Positions 41,864 to 53,972 of a DNA stretch of 64,000 nucleotides are shown here, piece by piece. The DNA lies in the NCBI GenBank assembly GCA_963422465.1, contig OY730170.1:1984001-2048000 (forward strand). Reading direction: 5' to 3'. The stretch is from Lichina pygmaea (taxonomy: Eukaryota > Ascomycota > Lichinomycetes > Lichinales > Lichinaceae). The notes under the pieces are model-generated. The model was not told where the DNA came from and ran no database searches. It was given only the letters and a program-made list of their open reading frames with translations. Both the position numbers and the translations under genes were made by a program. Every line of letters begins with the position of its first letter. Within the stretch, counting starts at the first letter, position 1.

Positions 41864-43424
41864 TAAATCTCTGGGTTAGAATCCACAAGTAACTCAATAG
41901 AATTTTGTTTTAGAAGATTAGTGGTAATCTTCAGGTTTTGCAGAAAGGTTACTTGGGAGCTAAGTCTTGCACTTGATCTGGTTCTCACCAGCTCTCCCTG
42001 TTTTCTTTTCTTCCTATCCTCTCTATCAGATAGATTATTAATCTAGCTTTCAAACTCCACTATTCCCAATCCAATACCTAGATTCTCTTCTCTTACCAGA
42101 AACTTCAAGATTTCTTTTGTTACATTCCCTAGTCACACCCTGCCTTCAGTTTTTATCCCTTCAAAGGTTTTCTGAAGGAGTTCACTATTAGCTAGAAGAT
42201 CTGCATGGCTGTAAAGCTACTACCAGTGTAAGAATCAAATAAAAATAAAAATAAAAATCAGATAGATTAGGGCCACTTCCAGTATTAGTAGTCTGGCTTG
42301 GAGAGAAGATAAATGTGGAAGAGATGTTTTCTAGAGTGGTGTATCTTCCAGGTCTGGTGAGCCAGGATTCTCTAGCTTTCTGTGTAGCCTCCTACTTTTT
42401 AGGGCAGACTTTTTCCCCAGCAGAGTGCTTCCCTCCACAGTTAGCACATTTAGAGACTAGTTTTTCTTGAGGAATTAGGCAATCTCTTCTGGCATGTTTT
42501 CCTACACATGCCAGGCACTGTGCTTGAGCTTGGCAGGTTCTTGCCTGGTATCCAAACTTTGAGTATTTGTAGTATTGAACCACTAATGTATCCAGAAGTG
42601 CTGGCTCCACTTCATGGATCATGTGGCCAAGTACAACTTCTCTCTTGATCAGTAGATTAGCTTGCTCAGGTGTTGCAAGATCTATGTGCAGAGATGTCAT
42701 AGATTTCTTCAGAAGTTTGAACTTTCTGGTCCAGTAGGTTCTCAGGATTTTGATTTGGTTTTCCATACCAGGGTTTTGTCTGAAGATAGTCTTAGTTATC
42801 TCTTCCAGGTTGTCTGGGTTGAAGTTTTTTGTTTGAATTCTATGAACCATGACTGGGAAGATTCTGGAAGAGATCTTGGCTTCTTCAGAGAACACTGCAG
42901 AGATCCAGTCTTTGTTCTGCTCTAGTTAGGTCTTGGCTGAGGGAGATTCCAGAGAGATGATAATATCACCAGAAGGGAGCTTTCTGACTGCTCTGATGTC
43001 TTTCTGGCAAGGTGTAGGGAGTTTGTTTTTGAAAGTCTGCACAACCTGGGAAGGTGTTCTGTTTCCTGTCTGTGCTGTTTGGACTCCAGGTCTGATAGTA
43101 ATCTCACTGAAGATTCTCTGGGGAACTGGAATTTCTTGACCTGTAGCTTTCTGGACTGCTTGAGTATAGAAGAGATTAGATGCTGGTGTTTGTATATTCT
43201 TCTTGATTCTGTCCAGTCTCTGGAGAACTTTCTGGATCTCTTGTCCAGTGGTAGCAGATGTGGCTGTGTGGCTTGCTAGCTGGGTGGTGATTTTCTTCTA
43301 TACTGCCTGTACCTTTGGGGGAGCTTTAAACTGGTTTAGCCAGACTTCAACAATCTGGGATACTGGCAGTGTGTTTTCTCCAGCTTGTTGATCTGGTGTT
43401 ACTAGAGAGGTATCTTGTTGGCTT
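41863..43424 (-). pseudogene. LINE-C ORF1 main part, C1 (interrupted by A6)
   Basis: ORF1 continues here from its first 37 codons at 58779-58889 beyond A7. 42392-42895 is open, with knuckles related to those of family B: CQAQAQCLACVGKHARRDC and CANCGGKHSAGEKVC, the first one having Cys replaced by Tyr. 42922-43107 is another open piece. A6 (42038-42256) sits in the C-terminal part. It ends at TAA 41863-41865. Broken by several stops. Confidence 0.82.
42038..42256 (+). mobile_element. LINE-A copy A6, 219 bp 3' end fragment
   Basis: A severely 5'-truncated family A copy: the last codons of ORF2 (NLAFKLHYS-like), 3' UTR, hairpin and AAATAAAA tail. Perfect 13 bp TSD ATCAGATAGATTA at 42025-42037 and 42257-42269. 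Such 5' truncation is typical of target-primed reverse transcription that stops early. Confidence 0.93.
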
Positions 43425-45703
43425 GTCTCTGTGGGAATTTTTTATTTTTTTATTTTTTATTTGATTCTTACACTGATAGTAGCTTTTCAGCTATGCAGAT
43501 CTTCTAGCTAAGAGTGATTTTCTTCAGAAAACCTTTAGAGGAATAAAAACTGAAGACTGGGGGTGACTAGAGGATGTAGCAAAAGAAAATCTTGTAGTTT
43601 TTTGATTTGATTTGATTCTTACACTGTTTGTAGCTTTACAGTCATGCAGATCTTCCAGCTAATAGTGAACTTCTTCAGAAAACCTTTAAAGGAATAAAAA
43701 CTGAAGACAGGGAGGTGACTAGAAAGTGTAGCAAAAGGAAATCTTGTAGTGTCTGGTAGGAAAAGCTTCTAGATGTTGGAGTGTGAATAGTGAAGTTTGA
43801 AAGCCAGATGAAATTGGTTTAGTCTTTTCAAAGACATAAACCAGTACAGAAACTTTTGTAGAAGCTCTGGGTTTAAAATAATAGTAGTGCAATCTTGAGG
43901 GTTAAAGAGAGTATGTTCTCTTTGACTTGAGTAGAGAGAGCATGAAAAGGTAATATACTTTACTGTCTCTTCTACTTGACCACACATGCATAGGGGGGTA
44001 GGAAAGTCAGGGACTCCAGCTCTGAAAAGAAAACTTGCTAGACCAATTCTCCCAGTTCTAGTTTGCAGTAGTAGACCTGCCTCAGCTTTCTGTAGCTCTT
44101 TGTAGAGCTTTAGGTTATTGTAGTGAGGTTTTTTGGCAAAACACCTGCCATCCAGCATAGCTTTTTCTTTTCTTCTCCTCCCATTGGTTTTCCCACTCTT
44201 TAGTAAAGAGTATTTGTAGTTCTTTCTTTGAACTAGCCTAGTTAGTAGTTATTTGACTTAACCAAGTGAACTTCCAATTAGGAGAGATAATTGAGGATTT
44301 CTTTAAAAGTTTCCTCAGTGAAGAAGTATAGGAAGAAATAGTAGAAAAGGTACTGTCAAGAAAGTCTTTCAGAGAGGAGGTTTAGATAGAAGATAGAAAA
44401 CAAGCTGTGCAAAATTTAAAATAGAGATCTAGAAGTAAAAGAAAAAGCTCACTCTCTAATACAAAAGAAGGAGTGGCTTTGAAAGCACCACCAATAAGTC
44501 TCAGATATTTGTTTTGGAATATGATAAGAGAGGAAATATTAGAGGATTTTCTGAGTGGGTTGAACCAAATTCCCACTGCATAGCTCAGTACAGATCTGAG
44601 TATTGCAGTGTACACAAGGTATGCTGTGAGAACTGGAAAGCCCCAGGTGGAGTAAGAGGTTCTAGAAAGAGAAGATAGTGCTTTTTGTGCTTTTTGAAGA
44701 ATAATTCTCTGGTGTTTGTGCCAGTGGAGTTTGGTATCCAGGTACAATCCCAATACTTGCACTTCTTCTTTTGGTTTTAGAATCACATTCCCAAGTCTAA
44801 GCTTGAGCTGCAGATTGTCTGATCTTCTTCTGGAAAAATGAACTATTTCATATTTCTCAGGAGAGAAGACTATTCCATGTCTTGCAGCCCAAGATAGACA
44901 TTTAAGATGTGTATTCTTCAACTTCAGAAAGTTACTTTTAAGAGAGTGTCCAAATGCGAGCAGATTTGTATCATCTGCAAATCCCAGAGCAGAAACACCA
45001 GTAGTAGGAGAATGTACAGTCTCATGAAGTTCAGAAATATAGAATAGAAAAAGAATAGGAGACAAAGGGGAATCTTGGGGGACTCCACAGTGAATAGGAA
45101 TAGAAGAGGACTCAGAGTCATCAAAAACTAGAGTGGTGGTATGTCTGGTACAGAAAGAGAGGATCCAAGAAGTTAGCCAGAGAGAGATTCCTTTTCTCTT
45201 CAGAATCTTTTGAAGAATCTCTGGAAGAACTCTGTCATATGCTCCTGAGATCTCCAGAGAAAGTAGAGATGCAACCATGCCTTCTTTCCAGACTTTTTCC
45301 ACTTGGGAAGTTAGAAGGAAAAGTGCTGATTCAGTTGATCTGCCTTTCCTGAACCCCATCTGAAATTCTGGCAAGAGTTTAGCCTCTTCTGCTACCTTGC
45401 TTAGTCTGGCTGCTGTAATAGCTTCCATCAGCTTGCCAGTTGTGTTTAGCAGAGCTATAGGGCACCAGGCTTTAGCTTGGTTATTTTTTTTTATTTTTTT
45501 ATTTTTTTTATTTTATTCTTACACTGATTTAGCTGTAGAGCCATGCAGAACTTCTAGGTACATGTTTGTTTCTCCAGAAAACCTTTGGAGGAATAAAAAC
45601 TGGAGCTTGGGAGAGACTAGGGAAAATCTTGTGGAATATGCAGTAGCTAAGGAAATTTGTACATGTAGCTATTTGTTAAAACAAACAGTTGACTTGGTAG
45701 AGC

Positions 45704-48700
45704 TTAGAAAGAGAGTTGGTGGGCTAGGTTGAACTGGTCAAGTCTTTTCAAAGACATAAACCAGAAAAGAAGTTTAGTAAGTAGCTTGGAGGAGAATAAG
45801 ATAGATGGGAAATTTTGTAGAGGGAATTGGACTTGTTGTCTTTGGTTTGAAAATTTGTTACAGAAAAAAGTGATGTGTTGGGCTGTTTCTTCTCCAAAAC
45901 CACATGTGCATAGAGGGGGGTTAAAGTCTGGAACATTTGCTCTGAAAAGAAAACTGGCCAGTCCTATTCTTGCTGACAGAATTTGAAGAAATAGACTAGA
46001 CTCAGCTTTTCTCAAATCTTTGAAGATATTGAGGTTTTTCTTCTGTGGCCTTCTGGTGAACAGGTCCCAAATAGCAGAACAATTTCCTCTGCTTACCTGC
46101 CATCTGGCTTCCTATTCTTTGTGGAAAACCTCCTCTAGACTTTTCTTTGAGAAGTCTTGGTTAGTAGTTAGTTGTTCCAGCCAGACTGTTCTCCAGTTTA
46201 GAGAAATAGTTGTCAGAGACTTTGGTGTAGTTCTGAGAGAGGAAACATAGAGAGAAATTTGACTGTGTAGTTTGTGGAGAAGTGTAGAAGGAGAGTTGGG
46301 TAGTGTGTTTGAATAGAAAGATGAAAGAAAACATGCTGTTCTCAGCTTGAAGTATAAGTCTAGAGGGGGTAGAAATAGTTCTGATTCAAGTAGGAAAATA
46401 GGAGTGGCTTTAAAGACACCTCCTATAGTTCTTAAACATTTATTTTGGAAAGTAGATAATGAAATAGTATTAGAGAGTTTCTTTTGGGGATTGAACCAGA
46501 CTCCTACTGCATAACTAAGAAGAGATCTTAGTATAGCAGTGTAGACATGACGTGCTGTTAGCACTGGTAGTCCCCAAGTAGAGTAGGTTGTTCTGGATAA
46601 AGCTGAGAAATATTTGGAGACTTTCTGTGACATGATTTTTTGGTGTTTCTTCCAGACAAGTTTTGAGTCAAAGTGAAGTGCCAAGATGCGCACTTCTTCT
46701 TTTGGTTGAAGTACCACTTTTCCAAGTCTTAGACTGAGCTGAAGATTGTCTCTTCTTCTTCTAGAAAAATGGAGAAGTTCATACTTTTCAGGTGCAAACT
46801 TCATACTATGTTTTCTTGCCCAGTCCTGACATTTGGAATGTGTAGACTTCAACTTGAGAAGGTTGCTTTTCAAGGAGGAGGAGAGTGCAAGAAGATTAGT
46901 GTCATCTGCAAAACCAAGTGCTGAAACTCCTTTCTCAGGGGTGTGTACAGTATTGTGCAGTTCTGAGATATAGAAAAGAAATAGAATAGGAGAGAAAGGT
47001 GATCCTTGAGGGACTCCACAGTATATAGGGAACTGGGGGGATTCTGAGTCATCAAACACCAGAGAGGTAGTATGTGAAGTAGTGAAGGAAAAGATCCAGG
47101 ATACAAACCACTTAGGAATCTTTCTCTTAATCAGGATCTTTCTGAGAACTTCTGGCAAGACTCTGTCATAGGCTCCAGAGATGTCTAGAGAGAGAAGACT
47201 AGCAACCATTCCTTCTTTCCAGATCTTTTCTACCTGGGAGGTCAGAAGAAAAAGTGCTGATTCTGTTGATCTTCCTTTTCTGAATCCTATCTGGATTTCT
47301 GGCAAGAGATTTTCTTTCTCAGCTAGTTCACTTAGTCTTGCAGCTGCAATAGCTTCCATTAGCTTCCCAATTGTATTCAGGAGAGCTATAGGGCACCATG
47401 CTTTTGCTTGACAGTGGGATCTCTTGCCAGGTTTCCTTAGGCAGATTGTCTTGGCTGACTTGTACCTGTCTGGAAAGTATTCCAGTCTCCAGCAAGCCTC
47501 CAAAACCTTCGCAATTCTTTTGTTGAAAGGGTCTCCCAGTGCTCTTAGAAATCCATTTGGTAGAGTATCTTGGCCTGGTGCTGAGAGAGGTTTTTTCTTC
47601 TTTAGAACCTCTTGTACTTCTTCCTTGGAGACTTCTTGGGATAGGTGCTATTCCTGGGTTTCTTCTGGCAGGTTCTGTTCCTCTGGCTCTGGCTGTAGGG
47701 GAAGAGGGAAGAATTGAGTCCTGAAAGCTTCTGTTTTCTCTTCAAAAGACTTTGCCAGCTGTCCTTGTTGTCCTATAAGTTCTGGGACTATTGGTAGGTC
47801 AGGAACTTTGCCAGCTTTTTCTTTTCCCTATTTGGCAATTCTCCAGTAGTCCTGGGTTTCTGCTAGCTGGTGGAGATGTGTTCTGAATGTGTTTCTTTTG
47901 GCTTGTCTGATCAGACTCTTTTTCTTTTTAGTTATCTCCTCTAGTCTGGTGGTTTCCTCTTGGCCTTGGAGTACTTTTCTTCTTACTTTTCTTTCCTCCT
48001 GGATTATTTCTTTGATTTCCTGGTTCCACCATGGTACTGCATACCTGGCCTCTTTGCAAGGTTGGGTTGTCTTGTTTGCAATTTCTTGGAGAGTTTTGTC
48101 CAGTCTTTCCAGGTAATCATCCACTTCTTTCTTGCTAGTAAGAGATGGAATAGGTGGTAGGTTATCAGCTTCTTGTCTTGCTTGACTAGCATCCAGAGTT
48201 CTCCAGTTCTTTTTGTCTGTTCTGGTTTTTCTTGGAGTCTCCAGACTGAGAATTGTGTGCACTGGTCTGTGGTCTGACCCTATGTGGAATCTCATGTTAA
48301 TTTGTGAGTAAAAAAGAGAATTAAGTAAAGAACTTGAAATAAAAGAAAGATCAATTGCTGATGAAAGTGGTTCTAGAAGAGTACTTGCTCTTGTTGGTTT
48401 GTAGGGAGCTATTGGCAGCTCTAGTCCCCATTTGTCTGTTAGGTTCTTGAAGGATAAGGCCAGTTCTGAGTATAGCTGGCTTGACTTTGACCAACTTGGG
48501 TGGTGGAGATTTGAGTCTGTCAGGAGAATATGTTCACCCTCTTTTTGGATAGCTTGTTCCAGTAGGTCTAGAAGAATCTGAGCTGACTCTCTATAGTTCC
48601 TTTGGCTTGTGGGTGTGAAATAGAGGTTGTGGATCCAGAATGACTTTGTTTGAACTCTTATCTCCAAGGAGACTAGATCTTTACTCCAGAAAATTAGGCT

Positions 48701-48943
48701 TATAGATGACCGCAAAATTCTTCTGTTAACAAGAACAAGTGTTCTCCCTAGCTCCTGGCTTTGTAAAGGGTAGAAGGCTGAGAATGTTGTAGAGATGCTT
48801 GATTCTTGGTGGGGGTTTTTCCAGGGTTCTTGCAGAGTGATGATGTCCACTTCCTGTAGTCTAGGGTTTGCCAGTAGAAGTTCTTGGCATATCTGCCTTT
48901 TCTGGACATTGTACTGGAGAAGGTTAAGTGTGGAGTAACTCAT
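45704..48943 (-). pseudogene. LINE-B ORF2 (endonuclease-RT) pseudogene, B2
   Basis: ATG at 48943 overlaps the ORF1 TAA by 1 nt. 371 codons are open to TAG at 47828: LLQYNVQKR, IITLQEPW, LLTDSNLHHPSW, IGSDHRPV (endonuclease). Then a TAG near 47650 and an open block 46112-47503 with RPIALLNTIGK-type motifs, LDISGAYDR, VPQGSPFSP and GFADDTNLLA; a stop at 46112; then 45704-46015 with the C-terminal CTCGFGEETAQH. Three stops in all, so it is close to intact. The TAG at 47828 is shared with B1 and the others are not. Confidence 0.9.
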
Positions 48944-50133
48944 TAATCCTCTTGGCTAGAGTCTTCCAAGATCTCAGTAGCTTTTTTTCTGGGTATGTTG
49001 ATTTGGAACTCTGAGTTCTGTGCAAGTGGGAAAGTGGGGAGCTGAGTGTTCAGTCTTGAGCTTGAGTATACTCTTAGTACTTCCCCTTGTTTTCTTTTCT
49101 TAGCTTCTTGTCTGTCTTGTAGACTTGGCCCTTTTTCTTGTGTTGAGGGAGTCTGAGGTAGAGCTAGTCTGGGAGCTATTGTGTACCTCCCTGGTCTTGC
49201 TAGCCATACCTCTCTTGCTTTCTGGATTGCTTCCTGTTTTTTCTGGCAGGACTTTGACCAGGCTGGGTGGTTTCCCTTGCAGTTTGCACATTTTGGTGTT
49301 AGAGTTTCTGGAGAAGTCTGGCAGTCTCTTCTGGCATGCTTTCCTCCACAGGCTGTGCACTGGGCTTGGGCTTGGCAAGTGCGTGCTTGGTGTCCAAACC
49401 TAGCACATTTGTAGCACTGGGTGACTGATGTTGCTAGCAGGGCTGGTTCTACTTCATGTAGAGTGTATCCTAGAACTACTCCTTTCTCAATTAGGAGGTT
49501 TGCTTGCTCTGGGGTGGCTAGATCCAGATGTAGAGATGTGACTGGCTTCTGGAGGAGTTTGGCTTTTCTGGACCAGTAGGTTCTTAGGATGTTGACCTTA
49601 CTTTCCATTCCAGGGTTTTGGGAGAAGATTTTCTTTTTTGTTTCCCCCAGGTTTTCTGGCTTGAAGTCTTTTGTCTGCACCCCATGGACTAGCACTGGAA
49701 AGATTCTGGGTGATATCTTGGCCTCTGCTGTAAAGACAGCTGGGATCCAGTCCTTGTTTTCCTCTAGCTGAGTCTTGGCTTGAGGAGTTTCCAGAGAGAT
49801 TATAATATCTCCTGAGGGTAGTTTTCTGGCTGCTCTTATTTCTTTTTGGCAGGAGAGTGGTGTTTTCTTCTTGAGAGCTTCCATGAGCTGGGCTGGTGTT
49901 CTGTTTGCTAGCTGGCCAGTCTGAGTTCCAGGTCTGATAGTGATTTCACTGTGGATTCTGGTTGGAACAGGGATTTCCTGTCCTACTGTTTTCTGGGCTG
50001 CCTGGGCATATGTTGGCTTGGTGTTTTGTTTTTGGACTTGTTTCTCAATACTGTCCAGTCTCTCAAGTATCTTCTGGAGACTCTGGGAGTTAGGTGAGTG
50101 AGTAGAGACATCTTTGTCCAGAGCTTCTGCCAC
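48943..50133 (-). CDS. LINE-B ORF1, gag-like nucleic-acid-binding protein (B2)
   Basis: 396 codons open from MAEALDKDV. N-terminal heptad-like segment (IEKQVQKQ), a globular middle that may be RRM-like as in other LINE ORF1 proteins (inference), three zinc knuckles (CYKCARFGHQARTC, CTACGGKHARRDC, CANCKGNHPAWSKSC) with all Cys/His present, and a basic/Ser-rich end. Upstream, the Lys-rich start seen in B1 is spoilt by stops, so MAEALDKDV may be the true or a secondary start. The stop TAA and the ORF2 ATG form TAATGA. It binds element RNA. Confidence 0.85.
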   Translation of the reverse strand: MAEALDKDVSTHSPNSQSLQKILERLDSIEKQVQKQNTKPTYAQAAQKTVGQEIPVPTRIHSEITIRPGTQTGQLANRTPAQLMEALKKKTPLSCQKEIRAARKLPSGDIIISLETPQAKTQLEENKDWIPAVFTAEAKISPRIFPVLVHGVQTKDFKPENLGETKKKIFSQNPGMESKVNILRTYWSRKAKLLQKPVTSLHLDLATPEQANLLIEKGVVLGYTLHEVEPALLATSVTQCYKCARFGHQARTCQAQAQCTACGGKHARRDCQTSPETLTPKCANCKGNHPAWSKSCQKKQEAIQKAREVWLARPGRYTIAPRLALPQTPSTQEKGPSLQDRQEAKKRKQGEVLRVYSSSRLNTQLPTFPLAQNSEFQINIPRKKATEILEDSSQED

Positions 50134-52571
50134 TTTGGACAGAATACTATCCCATGCTTTTTTGATGTGTTGGGGAGCTTTTGTGTGGATAAGCTATTCT
50201 TCCACTAGCTGGGGAGGTGTCAGCCCCTTCTCTTCTTCTTTTTCTTGAGTCTGGGATTGGTCTGTCAGGGAGTTAGCCACTGGGGGTTGCTGGGAGCTTG
50301 GAGAAGGCTGGTTTTCTTTCTCTTTCTCTGGTTATTTCTTTGACATTATGTGATTTTGGGTGTCTTCCAGCAGTTCTTTTTGGCTGGGATTGGTGAGGCT
50401 CTTTTGGAGGCTTCTTCCAGTTGTTCGCAAAGAGTCACCTGGTTCCTAGCAGTAGTTGCACAATCCTGGGACCACTCCCCAAGACTGTACTTTCCTGGGC
50501 AGTCTTTTCCAACTAGGCTCTAGGGAAATCTGGTTGTATTAACTCAAGCTAGGGACCACACCCCCTGCCTGAGCTTTCCTACAGTTTTTCAACTCTACCA
50601 GCACTAGAGGCAAGCTCTAAACTATTCCTCTTATCCTGGGAGCCCTGATCCCCTTGTTGGTGGGTGTTTCTCACTTTTAGGAGAGGTTTTGTGTTTTATC
50701 TCTGATAGACTGGGAGTGCTGGCTCAATCCTGAGTTTTAGTCTCAGGGCTGATTGTTCCAAGGTAGGTAGGGCTTTACCCAGTCCTTCAGAATACCTCTG
50801 GTCCCTCTCACTCTTGTTGTGGCTGGGTGGTTGGTAGTTGAATCAAGAAGACATGAGTTCTGGGATCACAACTTTTGAGCAATAGGGCTGATTCAGAAAA
50901 GTGATGGGTTTTCACTCTTGGGAAGTGGGTGGTTTCAGCAAGCTTCACGACTGGTTTCCAGGACTTATGACCAAATCCGCTGATTGTCAAAAGTGATGGT
51001 CCTTTGACGATGTGGTACTGGGAAGAGTTTTCTGTTAGCTTGGTTATAGATTCCCTTGCCAGGTTTTCTTAGACAGACTGTTTTTGCGTTCTTGAATCTC
51101 TCTGGAAAGTATTCTAGTCTCCAGCATGTTGATGTGAGAACAGCTATAGCTTGGCAGAACTTGGGACCCAGAGTTTTCAGAAATCTATTTGGCAGCTTGT
51201 CTTTTCCTCCTGCTGTAAAAGGTTTCTTCTTGTTCAGAATTTACTCCACTTCTTCAGTGGTAACCTCCTGAGAAAGCTGGATCTCTGGGGTACTCTGGTG
51301 ACTTTCTGTACTTGGTTCTGGAACAAGTGCTTCTGGAAAGAATTAAGCTGAGAAAGATTTTGTCTTCTCCTCAAAGCTTTTGGCTAGTCCTTCTTGAGTC
51401 TCCAGATCAGGGACCAGAGGAAGATCAGAGGTCTTGTTAGCTTTTGATTTTCCCCACTTTGCAAGCTTCCAGAATTTTGAGGAACTGGCTAGCTCATGAA
51501 CTTGTTTTCTGAAGGTGTTCTGTTTGCCTCCTCTGACAGCTTTCTTCTTGAGCTTAGTTGCTTCTTCTAGCTCTTCTTGGCTTGCCTGTCCTCTGAGCAC
51601 TTGTCTTCTTATTCTTCTTTCCTACTTAACTTTAGTTTGGATCTCTTGGTTCCACCAGGGGACTGAGTGGCTAGATTGCTTCTGGAGTTCTGTGCATCTG
51701 TTTGCTATTCCTTGGAGAAAGTGGTTAAGATATTCCAAGTACTCATCCACTTCATGTTTATCTTGAAAGTGGAAGGGCAGCTGCAAATTATTACACTCTT
51801 GTTTTGCCAGATTTGTGTCCAGTGTTTTCCAGTTCCTTTCTGGCTTCCAGGTTTTTCTTGGTGAGTCCAGGTCCAGGCTAGTTAGCACAGGTCTGTGGTC
51901 AGACCCATGAAAGAACTGCAAAGCAATTTTAGAAAAGATTAGAGAGTTAGAAAGAGAAGAAGATATAAAGGAAAGATCAATAGGTGAACAGGGTTTGTGG
52001 GAAAGAGATCTAGCTCTTGTGAGTGTAAAAGGTGTAATAGCTAACTCCAGATTTGAGTTTTTCATTAGAGTTTGGAACTTGTGTGCAGTGTCAGAATATA
52101 GTCTTCTTTTCTTTGACCAGTCGGGGTGGTGAAGATTTGAGTCTGTAAGAAGAATATGCTGCCCTTTTGCTTGTAAAGTATTTTGGAGTAGACAGAGAAG
52201 AGCTTCTGATCCTTGTAGGTAGTTCTCTTGACTTGAGGGAGTGAAGTATAGATTATGCACCCACAGAGAAGTAGAGGTGTTTTCCAGATGAATTTCAAGA
52301 GAAACAAAGTCTTTACTCCAGAAAGTAGGGTGGAGAGATGACAGTTTCTGGTTTTTGTTAATAAGAAAAAGAGTTCTACCAATCTCTGGAGAATATAAAG
52401 GAAGAAAAGAAGAAAAAACAGTTGAGGTGCTGGTTTGAAGGTGAGGATTCTTCCAGGGTTCTTGAAGTGCAATAATATCTACTTCTTGAAGACTTGGGGT
52501 TGCTAGAAGTAGCTCTTGGACTGATTGGCTTTTCTGCGCATTGTATTGAAGAAGTGTGAACTTCGTATTCT

Positions 52572-53972
52572 TCATGTAGATATTTCATCTTCAAAGATCT
52601 TGAAGGGGTTGACTGACTGCTTTCCCCCTGTGTTTGTTGATCTTGTAGACAGAATTTGCACTTCTGGAAACCCTTCTCTGAGTCTCTCTGAGCTTCTAGT
52701 TGGCTCTGTGGTTTTCCGTCTTTTTCCCCCAGGAAGAGTCTGTATGAAGGGGAAAGTAACTGGAGACTGTATGACTGGGACAGTGGTAGCAGTGGAGATC
52801 TCATACTTCTCTGGGTGGGAAATCCATGTGTCCCTTGCCTTCTTGACTGCTTCTTGGCGTACTGGGCATGTACTAGCCCAGGCTGGGTGAGCTTCTTTGG
52901 AGTTATTGTATTTTGGCTTTAGCAGCTGCTCAGGGATTTGGCAGGTCCTTCTTTCATGCTGGCCTCCACAGGCACCACATACAGCTTGATTCCTGCACAG
53001 GTGAGCTTGGTGTCCATACCCAAAGCACTTGAAGTATTGTGCCACCACTGTGTTAGCCAGAAAAGACTCTGCCTTATGCAATCTGTGGCCCAGCACTACT
53101 CCACTCTCAATTAGAAGATTAGCCTGTTCCGGGGTGGCCAGATCCAGGTGGAGTGAAGTAACTTGTTTCTTTTGAGCTATAGCCTTCTTTGACCAGTAGG
53201 CTCTTAGAATAGTGATTTGCTTGCTCAGGGATAGGTTGCTGTTCTTGATAGTCTGGCAAGTGTTTTCCAGGTTTTCTGGCTGGATGTCTGTGGTTCTGAC
53301 TCCATGAATCAACACTGGGAATCTCTTGGGTTGGATAGTTGCTTCCTTGGTAAAAATAGCTGATATCCAGGCAGAGTCTTTCTCCAGAAAACTCTTAGTC
53401 TCTTGTGTTTCAGTGTTAATAAGAATGTCCCCTGAGGGAAGCTTTCTCACTGCTCTGACTTGTTTATTATAGAGACTGGGGAATCTGTCTTGGAGAGCTT
53501 GAAAAAGCTGGATGTGAGTCCTGTTGGCTAGATCAGGTGTCTGGTTACCAGGGTGGACAAGAACTTCCTTCAGAATCCTTGGAGCTAGAGAGATTTGAGC
53601 TGGGATATGTTTCTGAACAGCCTGGGCATATGATGGCTTAGATTCTTGCTTGTCTAGCCACTTGTTAATATTCTCCAGCTTCTAGAAAATCTTGTTGGTC
53701 AGACTAGTGGGGAGAGACTGGGTTTTGGTGAACTGGGCTTCATTAGTACAAGATTTTATCTTAATATTCTCCCAGCTTTTCAGTACAGATTCTGGGGTAG
53801 CTTGAGTCTTGAGCCATGAGTCCAGTAGGTTGTAGTTATTCTGGAGAGCTGGATAGGGGGTAGAAGAGCTACGCTGAATACCAGCAGAACTGGGAGCTGG
53901 CATTGTTGGAGAAGGTGTTGTTTTTCTGGTAGTGTTCTGGGAGGAGTCTGGTTTCTTCTTTTTGACAGGCAT
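52572..53972 (-). pseudogene. LINE-A ORF1 pseudogene, A8
   Basis: Start MPVKKKK at 53972. Open to TAG near 53682 (NKIF then stop), then open again from about 53450 to the TGA at 52572-52574. Knuckles at about 52850-53040: CFGYGHQAHLC (the first Cys is now Tyr), CGACGGQHERRTC, and a third where KCSNC has become KYNNS. So all of the last knuckle's paired Cys are lost. The end overlaps ORF2 by ATGA. Confidence 0.87.

Larger units (their letters stand above)
45485..51034 (-). mobile_element. LINE-B copy B2, full-length, deepest layer of the nest
   Basis: Perfect 13 bp TSD TTAGCTTGGTTAT at 45472-45484 and 51035-51047, in the RT part of A8. It starts AACTCTTCCCAGTACCACATC and ends with the hairpin near 45520-45545 and a tail of (A)nT blocks. 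5.55 kb. Very similar to B1 and better preserved: ORF1 is open over 396 codons. Confidence 0.95.
43769..52575 (-). pseudogene. LINE-A ORF2 pseudogene, A8 (split by B2)
   Basis: Start ATG 52575, overlapping the ORF1 TGA (ATGA). The first 317 codons are open (51622-52575): IIALQEPW, LLTDSNLHHPDW, GSDHRPVL, a complete-looking endonuclease. Then TAG at 51622, TAA near 51343 and TAA near 51242. B2 interrupts the RT N-terminus at 51048/45484. 44382-45428 is open over the RT core (LEISGAYDR, VPQDSPLSP, GFADDTNLL) up to TAA 44382. The C-terminus at 43769-44158 is shifted by one extra T near 44132. Several stops are CAA or CAG to TAA or TAG. LEISG replaces LDISG in the motif carrying the first catalytic Asp. 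Confidence 0.88.
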
